Source: Takakia lepidozioides (taxonomy: Eukaryota; Streptophyta; Takakiopsida; Takakiales; Takakiaceae). Taken from it: 60,000 bases of DNA. Below, one piece after another: positions 21,799-31,500 of this stretch. The notes below the pieces were generated by a model that was not told where the DNA came from, did not search any database, and was given only the letters and a program-made list of their open reading frames with translations. Position 1 is the stretch's first letter; each line of letters starts with the position of its first letter. The translations under genes and the position numbers were made by a program. Where the stretch lies: the NCBI GenBank assembly GCA_030704615.1, contig CM060734.1:49866042-49926041 (forward strand), in the 5' to 3' direction.

Positions 21799-22984
21799 TT
21801 GGCAGTACAATGCCGAAACCGTTTGTCTTATGATAAAAAAAGATCTGAAAAGAAAAGTGTACCAATATATGCATCTACAGGTAGCTGGGCTCCAGTTGCT
21901 CTAGCCTTGGCATCTCGGTTTTTGTGTCAGCAACGCCCTATGTCATGGATGTGGTTGCCCACATCGACGATGGCTCTTTGCCCTTCCAGCAATATTTTCA
22001 TGCAGCACGGGACCTCCTCTGGATACCAGCAGTACAAGCTTGTCTGCCACCTTTCGAACAATTGGTGACTCAAGGCCTGGAGCACTTATAGGATACCATC
22101 ATGGAACGCGTGCACTGACACTTTTTTTCCAGCATGCTTTCCGATGCTCCTTCAGATACACATCGGGCTAGATTTCTTTCTTGTGCTGGGCTTGGAGCAA
22201 GCGCCTGAAGAGCTCACGATACGACTAGCCATAGCACCATTCCGTATATCCTCAGCTGTATTTACCACCTCCCTTCGGGTTAGACTTGGTCTTTCACATC
22301 CCCCTGTGTTAGGACTACATCGGTGTTTTGTCGCCATCCTATTGACCAACTTGGCATCCATCTTCTTCGTTGCCATTGCAGCGGAGAACGCACTGCGATT
22401 CGTAATGTCGTCCGCGATGCAGTAGCTGCGGTTATTCGTGATGCAGGGATTCATGTACTTTGAGAGGAGATGCACATACTTCCAGTCCGCAATCATCGTT
22501 CCACACGACGACGCATTGACCTTGTCATCTCTCACGACGGGCTGCATACATTGGCGGATATGGTCATCACTGATCCTACTAGGGCAGATCTCCTTCTACG
22601 CATAGCCTCATCACAGGGAGTTGCTGCTTCTGTAGCCGCACAGGAGAAAGAGTGTGACTATCGGGAACGTCACCCTACAGACACATTCCTCCTTTGACAG
22701 TCGAAATCTTTAGTTGTTTGCATCGTCAGTTCAACGACTTCCTTCGTACACGTGCCCATTGTGCAGCTGAAAACAAATGCCTTGGAAGCCCATATGTCTC
22801 TGTTCTTACAGTTTTTTTTCGACAGCAAGTCTTTGTTGCTTTACAAAAGGTTCAAGCTTTATCTATTTTGCATCAGGCAGAGGTTGCTTCGGCAGCTTCA
22901 TTTCACCTCCCGGCACTTTCTGACCTACCCTCTTTCCTGTTGTCTGATCTTCTTCAAGCAGTAGGTGATACTACAATAGTTTGA
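21799..22984 (+). pseudogene. Relic of a reverse-transcriptase-associated C-terminal region
   Basis: Across several frames the plus strand encodes, in order, ISSAVFTTSLRVRLGLSHPP, then a Cys/His region reading PIDQLGIHLLRC, then NVVRDAVAAVIRDAGIHVL, RRRIDLVISHDGLHTLADMV and ITDPTRADLL, then CLHRQFNDFLRT. From memory this order matches a module at the end of RT-like proteins common in streptophyte genomes; its I-D-L-V...D-M-V-I pattern is reminiscent of a restriction-endonuclease-like core. At least three frameshifts and several stops show that it is dead. Exact family is uncertain. Confidence 0.5.
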
Positions 22985-24994
22985 CTTCCATTTATCATTA
23001 TATCTAGCTCTATGAGATTTTACTTCTTCCCTTCCCTTTGGGATAGTTTTACCCATTTTGTACAATCACCCCATTTGGGTCTTTTTATGAAGCTATAGAG
23101 GTTTCTCTCTGTGCTCTTATCATAGCAAGAATCGAAGGCATGACAAATGGTCATGGATCAAGTTATCAGATGCCGTTAAAAGGAGAGAAATCTCCCCAAC
23201 ATTATAGCATTTTAGACTCGCACATGGGCTAATCCAAGTTGTGTCCTTTGGATAACTCCAATTTTTATTTTTATATGCTCAGTTCTATCATCTATGGTTT
23301 CCTTTATTAGATTTTATCCATCTATTTAAGCACTTTATATCCACCATCCTGCACATTGAAAGAATCAATTAATCCCAAATAATCTTAACCCTTAAAGGAT
23401 GACCTAACTTTTGGTGGGCCCACTAAAAAAGAGTATATACACTTATGGATGGGGGTGTAAATTCTTACCCCCAATCATCCAGGGGGATGAACCTTACACT
23501 TATGTGCATATCTACTATGTACACATCCTGTAAAAAATGTAGGCAAGTTGACCATTGCATTTGGGAGATTATAACAAAATAATATGCCCCAATTTGTAAA
23601 TGTATTCAAAAATTGCATGCAAAAAATTGTTTGACCATAAAATTGCAGTATTGAGTTGAATCTTCCTAGACAAAGGCCCTCCATAATCTGATTATTTACT
23701 GCCTCCCATAAAAATCAGACCAAAATTCCAAAAATTATGATAGGCTGCTTTGTATGTGAAATATAGGGGGTAAAATTGTCTTATTTTGGCTTCTTTCACA
23801 ATTACACCCATGAGATGATATTTGTTTTCCAATTCCTCTGGTAAATAAGTGCCCAGGAACATTTCAAAAGGCCCTGTCCAAATTTTTTGGGATTATGATA
23901 AAATTTCAGCCCTAGATATTATTTTGAAGATTGCCCATTTGGCTGCCATGTAGGCAGGTCAATGGTGCTCTAACACTGGATTTTTCGACCCCTTGGCAAT
24001 TTGAAAAATTCTAGGGAGCATAGCCTTTATGATTTTTTGGCGCTGTAAATTCCCACACATGCACGTCTCTGACATCCACAATCTTCAGGATTCATTTCCA
24101 TCCACTATCAAACTAGAGCGTGGGGAAAAACTGACGCTACCTGATTCGGGTCGCGTTGTCCTTTAGGGGTTAACAGAGGGGCACCGTCACCTTTTAGCCC
24201 CCAGGAAAGACGAAAATAGAAAAGAAACTTAAGAATCCATTTACTCAACATATATTCATTTTGAAAGAGAGATTCATATTCATCCATCCACCTTTCATTC
24301 ATTCCATTAAAATGTTGTCATCTGTTTGTTAATTCAAAATTCATTTCTACACATCCATTTATATGAGGATGCTTCTATCCATCCATAGGTGTAAGCGTAT
24401 TATATGTATTCTACGCTTATTCTATCCATCCATGAATACCTAATTTTTCATTGTCTGTGAGACCACAACACCTCCCTCTTACTGCGCTCCGGATAAATGT
24501 TACAGAGCAAAACCCTCCCGCAAATCCGTGGCATACTACCCTCGAAAATGACGAAGAAACACATCATACAAACAAATTACAGAGAAAACCCCTCCGAATC
24601 CATTGCACATAATACAAACCCAAAAACGATCTTAATTAATATTCACATCAGACAATCTGATCTCTGAGGTTCCGGCTCCAACACACGGAATCCTTTGTTC
24701 AAGTCAAAACCCCAGTTTTTGAGGAAATGCAGCTACAATTGTTTGGAGAAAATCGAGGGCAGGAATATAATATACACACATGTCTCTTGCAAGCGGATCT
24801 TTGATAAGGGACTGAGAGCTAGTTTTCAACATTCACTAATGAGACAGATGAGGACCTCATGGAAGAGTCTTGAAATTTGTCCTATAAGTTTGTGGATCTC
24901 AGTTCTAGATATCCACAGTTTAGAAAAATTGGCCTCGATTGACTGCGATCTTTTTCAACAGGTCTGATGGGTGCCAAGTTCTAGAGGCTGCAAT
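22985..24994. other. A/T-rich interval without recognised genes
   Basis: The stretch is A/T-rich with no long frame on either strand. Near 24300-24440 there are repeated CATCCATCCAT-type words. A plus-strand frame at 24695-24967 (90 aa, basic at its start) has no recognised similarity and is not called as a gene. Confidence 0.4.
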
Positions 24995-25549
24995 TTAGTC
25001 CAACGTAGGGAAGAGCCTTCTCGACCCCTCGAATGGCCGGTTGTACACTCTCTTGCTATCATGGCAACAACTTTGCTTCTTAACTTCCTCCAGATCCAGA
25101 AGTTTACTAGAGTGCTTGAGGTCGAGATGGTGCTGGTACCCTCTCCGTAGCTTCAATGCGCTGGCCCTCATTTTCTCCTGAATCGATGTCATTCCCGCCT
25201 CAGGCTTCGCTGTCTCCTTGAACCCCATCACCTCCTCCACCTGCCTCTTCAAGCTCGATTCATGAGCTTCCCATCTGCCTGCGGATTCCACCTTCCTGAA
25301 GCACTTCATCTTTGGGCGGGACTTGGGCTTCACACCCTCCTTAGGATTCGCCAAGTTCTCCTTCCACCCCATAACCTCCTCCGCCTGCCCTTTTAATGGC
25401 TCCAGCTCATTAGGCTTCCACTTCTTAGAGAAATTATCCGCCTCCACCTCTTCCACCTTCATCTTTGCACGCTTGAAAATTTTAACACGGAGGCTCCCAC
25501 TTGTAGTCACCTTGGCGGAAATCGCCATGTAGTCCCGCTTCCCCATCAC
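24995..25549 (-). CDS. Hypothetical basic 184-aa protein with an internal duplication
   Basis: The frame is single-exon, 184 codons plus stop, in a region otherwise poor in long frames. It is Lys/Glu-rich. Two related modules follow each other: LKGQAEEVMGWKENLANPK at about residues 54-72 and LKRQVEEVMGFKETAKPEAG at about 100-119, each with E-E-V-M-G-(W/F)-K-E. Between them is a basic stretch, KPKSRPKMKCFRKVESAGRW. No signal peptide or membrane segment is seen. I do not recognise the family. It could be a nuclear or coiled-coil protein, or a chance frame; the internal repeat argues for a real one. Confidence 0.45.
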   Translation of the reverse strand: MMGKRDYMAISAKVTTSGSLRVKIFKRAKMKVEEVEADNFSKKWKPNELEPLKGQAEEVMGWKENLANPKEGVKPKSRPKMKCFRKVESAGRWEAHESSLKRQVEEVMGFKETAKPEAGMTSIQEKMRASALKLRRGYQHHLDLKHSSKLLDLEEVKKQSCCHDSKRVYNRPFEGSRRLFPTLD

Positions 25550-26757
25550 GAGCCAATTACGGAGGCGAAAATAGAGCTAACAAGAGCTGACAAGAGAGCA
25601 ACGTGGTAAGGGCAACCTGCTCGACAAAGAGGATAAGAGAGAGCAAGAATACTGGGCTCGAGAACAAGAAAGCGCAGCGCAGAAGGGCAAATATGATGAG
25701 AAGAGTGGCGAGAGGGAAGAGCGATCACGGGCAATGGCAGACAACAGTCGAGCGCCACGTGCCATTACATCTGGATACCTGCCACCTTTTTGCTCTAAGA
25801 ATATACATACTTTTTCCTCTAAAAGTACAAATTAAAAATAGTAAAAGTAACTAGAGTTCTAGTTACTTTTCAGTTTTGACATACCGATCTTCAAGTGAGT
25901 CGGAACACGATCAAAAGACGTTCCTCTGATCTCTGCATGGGCTCACGTACCTGCAGGGCCGAGCCCAAGGATGCGGGGAGAAAACCATGTACAGCGAGCA
26001 TGCATGGACATGCTTCCCTACTCGAATAGCGACCTCTCGACCGCCAGCATTCGCAATGTCATGCAGCGTTAAAAATGATGCTGCTGTGTTTCGCTATCAA
26101 TGCAACACCGTACGTAATTGGGCATCTTCCAGTTTCTTCTTTCATAATAAAACCATCGAGACGTCTAGAATGGGACAACTGGTAGAAATATCTACACGCC
26201 ATAGAAAGATGGAAAAGAATGGTCCCGAAATGATTGGCATGCAAGTCCACGAATGCATAATATCCAGTCAACCATCTAGTCGGTTCAATGGAAGTGACCC
26301 TGTGGGTTAAACTGGTTAGCTCACAAAACTGCAAACTTGTCCACCTTGGTCCACTGATTAGCTTGCGGAGCACAGGTCGCTGGAAATACAAATAAAAGAG
26401 GACATTACAGTTCTCATTTATGGTCGAAGTGTTTGACTGACACCCAACTCAGGGCCGGAGACGCTCGTGAGCCGGCTTGCCCATCACCCTTATATAAGCT
26501 GCTCATTGCTGCCTCCTTCCTCATCTCTCTAGATCGAGCTATTCCATCACTTGAAAGTGCCAAAAAATTCTTGAAGCTCCCTCTGGTGACTCTCTCTCTT
26601 GAAGCTCTCTCTTGAGCAGGTCCATTAAACCTCGGACGTGAAAACCCTCTCTGGAGCGTCTCTCTCTGGAGCGGAAGTTAGAATCCGAGCAGAGCGTGTG
26701 CATTTAGGGCTTTTTCCCAAGCTCTAGAGCTCTTGTGAGTAAAGCATTTCAGCAGAC
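25550..26757. other. Upstream region with a plant-like TATA box
   Basis: The interval shows no recognised gene. CTTATATAAGC at about 26490 resembles a TATA box and is followed by a pyrimidine-rich leader with repeated CTCTCTCTTGAAGCTC and CTCTCTGGAGC words up to 26700. It may be the promoter of a rightward gene whose first coding exon is at 26806. Confidence 0.35.
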
Positions 26758-26805
26758 TTGAGACCATATATTCCAGTTTTGACTCACAATACCCTCTCCG
26801 CAACA

Positions 26806-27068
26806 ATGGCCGCTGTCTGCGCACCGCCATCCCCAAGATCAGCTCTACCTTCGCCAAATTCGGAGGCGGCTTTCCATTTTGTGTCACAGCCGCATCGTGA
26901 CATCAGGCAGAATGACTCCAGTGAGATAATCTACAGGAGTCAACAGCACCACCTTGCTCCTTTCACCCGCACCTAGCTGCCTTTATTCTTGAGTCTGCTA
27001 GTTTGCGCTACTCTTCGAAGACAGCTCTGGTGGATGGCACAAGCGGGACCCATTACACCTACTCTCAG
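26806..27068 (+). pseudogene. Possible first exons of an unassigned rightward gene
   Basis: ATG at 26806 starts MAAVCAPPSPRSALPSPNSE, a Ser/Pro/Ala-rich, acid-poor start like a plastid targeting peptide. A second candidate exon, 27002-27068, lies between an AG and a GT and reads LRYSSKTALVDGTSGTHY then TYSQ. The A-L-V-D-G-x-x-G-x-x-Y-T-Y pattern occurs at the N-terminus of AMP-dependent acyl-CoA synthetases. No later exon of such an enzyme (the TSGTTGxPKG box, for example) is found before the next gene. Either this is a partial duplicate or the similarity is fortuitous. Confidence 0.25.
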
Positions 27069-27511
27069 GTCAGTTAGGATAATTTACTTTCCAATATCCG
27101 CTGAAGTAATGAAATGTAAGCTCACCGTGGTTGTTCCACCTCTGAAGCTTGCACTTGATGTATCAATGGTGGATGCATGCATCAGTTCTCTAACAGTGCA
27201 CACTAGTTAGACAAATCACCTCGAGTATGAACATATGGTCAATTGTCCATTTACATGACAGAAGTCTGACCAGTGATGTATGACTACAGGTAGAGAAATG
27301 GGTGACGAAAACAGCTGCAGGATTAGGCTCTCTGGGTGTGATCGCGGGCGCTGCTCTCACCAAACCTTCCAGTGTTTCCAATAGTCTATCTTGCCGTGGT
27401 GTCTCTCGGATAACTCCTTCGCCCAATCTATTGTTGACGGTCCACCTATCCTTGACCCTCCGTCTCCGCGAACCGCGAACGATTGCTGACAGCTTATTTG
27501 CGTGGTTACTA

Positions 27512-27865
27512 GAGTTATCCGTAAAGTGAGCCTGACTTTGGTACCCTGCTTGGACCCGAGTTACGGGTTTCATCCTGAGTTTGAGTTAATCCGTAAAGTG
27601 CAGAAAACTGAGCACGAAGTCAGAAAAGAGGGCACCAAATCATAAACTGGGGATGAGGGCAACCACTGCTCTGACCGCCTCCGCCTCCACGACTAACAAA
27701 ACTCGGCACCAAACTCCCGCCACCCCATTTTCCTAGTCCTGGCAGTTTGGTCCCGTGTTTTTTTCTAGTCGTGCCCCCGCTTGATCCTAAGTTTCGAGTT
27801 TCATACCGAGTTTTGGCCAAACTCAGGGTTCTCATGCTGAGTTTGGGACCCTTTACGGATAACTC
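27512..27865. mobile_element. MITE with perfect 15-bp inverted ends and TA duplication
   Basis: GAGTTATCCGTAAAG at 27512-27526 is exactly complementary to CTTTACGGATAACTC at 27851-27865, and each end is flanked by TA, giving a 17-bp perfect match when TA is included. The 354-bp body has no frame for a transposase. A related word, GAGTTAATCCGTAAAG, recurs inside at about 27581. A TA target duplication fits the Tc1/mariner type. Confidence 0.7.
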
Positions 27866-27921
27866 TACTACTTACATCCAGTTTTGTCGTAGTCTTTGCT
27901 CGTGGGCTCTTTCTAGTGTTG

Positions 27922-28131
27922 TGATGGCTGCCAAGAGATTTATTTTTTGCACTAAAACAGCCTACAAAGTTTTTCATCAGCAATGCAGCATACCCAAACC
28001 CACTTTGCCCCTTCAAATTCCACAAGTTCCACAAGTTCCACAAGTTCCAGTGTTACTTGGCCATGTTAGAGGATTTCATGTTTCGTTTGAGACTAGAGCT
28101 GTACTTCAAATGTCTTGGACTCCGCTTATGT
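27922..28131 (+). CDS. Possible 69-aa protein or first exon, mitochondrial-presequence-like
   Basis: The start MAAKRFIFCTKTAYKVFHQQ is basic and amphipathic, with no acidic residue, like a mitochondrial targeting signal. A 9-bp unit, CACAAGTTC, is repeated three times near 28020-28045 and encodes P-Q-V repeats. The frame ends at a TGA at 28129-28131, seven bases before a GTAAGG that could be a splice donor. It has no recognised family. Confidence 0.25.
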
Positions 28132-28560
28132 GATCCAGGTAAGGAATATATGACCCATTTAGATATGGTGATGTTCACACCATGTCACACCATACCATAA
28201 ACATGGTGGAATGCATCCCTTGGTAACCTCAACTGTCAAATTGCTTCGGGTCCAAGCCTCACTCTACTTTCTGAGAATCCCCAACTGATACATACTCCCC
28301 TAGTAGTTGACATTTGTAGGCACTCCACAGCCTTGCTGTTTTGTTTTAATTGTATGTATCCAACAAAATTCAGGGCTCTGTTCTCATATGGTTCCCTACT
28401 GCACTACCTCACCCACAGCATATCACCCATCCTCTTGACAACTAAGTGATGATTTGATGCTTGCCAGGTTTGCCAAGTGTTCATCTACCTGAGAGCATAA
28501 CAAGATTAGAGGAAGAAGCCCAGCCTTCAAGGCCCTTCAGTCCTAGTAACAGGCCAGACT

Positions 28561-31500
28561 TCAAAAGGTTATGCCTGGTACAGGGTTGTACCTCCAACTA
28601 GCAAGCATATGAGTTGGTAAGGGAGCCACAATGTCCAGAACACGCTTGTCCTGATGCAACAAACTTCTACCATTTTCATCTTCAACCCTATTTGATTGTC
28701 CCTTTTGTTGATGAGTGAACTCCCAGGCTACGTTGGGAAGGATCAACCGGTGACAATGTAGATGCAGCATAGGCGTGCTTGATAGAACACTGCCCTTCTC
28801 CATTCCCTTGCTATTAATGTGCTTTTGTGATGCTGCCACCCGGTCCCTTTTCAGTTCCGTCAGACCTTCACAGCAAATACCAGTCCCCTCAGTCCTTGGA
28901 GGCCAATCCTTCATGGCACGCCATCCGTATTTGTAATCACCAACAATTGGCATCTCCAGCACTTCTGCACAGTGGACCCGTAGCTGTCGCAGGGACATAA
29001 ATTCCTTGTATTAGCTAAGAATGATCCAACTCATGAATGTAGAAGTATGCTTACTGTAAACTCGCAATGCAACAAGGGCAAAGTATAAACTCATAGTTTC
29101 TGTCTGCACCCAGCACCATGCTACCCTGTAAGTTGCTCCATCCCTCTCTTTCCTACAACCGTTCTCCTCCACCAATTTATTACCAAATAATCACATGATA
29201 CAGGAATTACTGCCCAGTCCATTTCAGACACATTGGATTTGGTCTCTTAAACCAGAAGATGGTCCTTGCAAGTCCTGTAAAACTGTGATAGCTTGGCATC
29301 AAAACGATAGCCACAAGTGGTATAATACACATCAGAGATTGCCAGCACATGTGCCCGATGGGATGGAAGCTATGAAGGGACCCTTGAGATAAGAGTCATA
29401 TAAACCCTCAAACAACCCCGTTCGTCATCTTGAGCAGACAAAGAGACAGGATAATTCTCAAACCTGATGCTTGCGGCCAGTCAAAGGGCGAAGTTCCAGC
29501 CATGTGCAACCTACCACTCCACAGATGTTCAACATCAGCTGGATAAGGCCTTAGACATGCGTCCTCTGATAATGCAGGCTGGACTCCACAGGGTCAGGCC
29601 AAGGGAATCCAGGTGCGACAAGGCAAAACCAACACAGCTGATCCCCTTCCTTACCACCCAAGAACCTGTCTCCTTGCGAGGAAACATCCCCACATTACAT
29701 ATTGAGTACTGTATACTCTGCAATCCCTAAAGGCACTGAAACAAAGCACGTGGAGCTGTGTAAGAGTCCAATTTTGAATGTAGGATGGTGAATCCTTCTC
29801 CCAGCTAATGTATTCTTGTTCTGGAACTCTCAAGCCAGAAAAAATGAGTGGGGAGAGAGAGTGGCTCACCACAGACCGAAGGCCCCAGGACCTCATAGTC
29901 AGTGATGGCCTCCTGAGCATCTGGGTGATTACTATGGGTCACTCTCATCTTCTCCAGCTTACCAGAGTCTGTGACCACCTGCAACAAACAAGAGCTGTCA
30001 ACCACAAATCGGCAGAGCTCTGCTTCCAGAAATAACAATCACATCACTGGATGGCAAACCACCAGTCTGTTTGGATCAAATAATCAAATGGTTACAAAGA
30101 TCAAAGGCAGAAACTGCAGTTAGTAACCCGGGCAGGTAAACTATGAGTTCAAACAATGAGAGAGGCTCAGCGATGCCTAATTTCCACCAGCACTGAAAGT
30201 AGTCCCTTCTATCAGCTAGGCCAGGACAACTCTGTTATTTTGGATTTGAAGGCCACTATAATACGGCTACCTTTTTGATGGCATCCTGGTCCATGTGGTA
30301 GTTGTCCAATGACGCTCTTAGCATTAAGGTTGACTGCTTAGGAAACCTCCAGTATGGGCCTATGCAGACTCCACCAGTCCCTTGACCACAGAGCTACCTG
30401 AGCTGATTTTTAAAAAGGACAGCAGCTTTATATTACAGAGTGCACCAAAAGGGGCAAACGTCTTTAGACCTACTTACAGAAGCCAGGTATCTATGTGCAC
30501 CTTTGCAAGAGGAGCTGAGATGCGACCTTGTGATTTTTCTGGAGTTCCCATCACCAGTGCCAAATATCGGCGCTCCATGCTCTCCCTTTGACCCTGCAGT
30601 TTGAGAGAGAACAGACAGTAGTTCAACACAGCACTTGTGCATTTCACTTATCTTACTGTAGGAGAAAGTCTCGCCTCAATGTCCTCCAATAATTTCTTGA
30701 GGAGGGGTTGTGTGATATGCACAGTTAAACCCTAACAGGGTCAGACTCAGCCTGGACAATGTAAAAAATGGATGTTGGCTTCAGGCTACCTACACATCCG
30801 GCATTGACAATAGCTCCCTTTCCTCTCTGCATCCAATAATTTCCAGAGGTACCTTGAGTTAAGCTGCTCAAGGGACAACAAAGAGAGAGAGATAGAATGA
30901 CAGTTTATTACGTCCGTGGGAAGCTCAAAGATCTTATAAGACAAGAGGAAGAAAACAAGAAAGAAAGAGTGAGATTTTCCTTCAATACCATGGATGGAGC
31001 AGTTTTAGCACGCAGCAAGGCATGCAGGAACACTGTACTCTCATGAGTACGTCCCACAACCATTGCTCCACTGGTCTCTTTGTCCAATCGATGCACCTGA
31101 AGGGACAGTTGCAAAGTTAGAAGAAACCTTTCAGACAGTTCAAGTAAAACCTTTCTGGAACCTAATGCTGTTGGCTGAGAACTTGCTAAAAACCTCCTAT
31201 TCCTTTTCGCCACCAGAACAGAAGGCCGAAAGAGTCTTGCCTTTAACCATCTAGCCAAGTGCTTTCAGCAGTGTGGCTGACCTAGGTGCAGTTAGGTTTA
31301 AATCCCCACAAGACTATGTTGGAGGTCAACTATGCAACCTACCTAGCTGCAAAAAATGCTACTGCGTAAACCCTAAACCCACTGACAAGGTATGTGGAGA
31401 GTGCTTTCCAGGGTGAAAAAATGTGCTGGAAGACCATTCCTAGCAGTATCAGGGAGCATGAGTGCAGGGAACTAGCTTTTAGCACCCCTGAGTCACCCCA

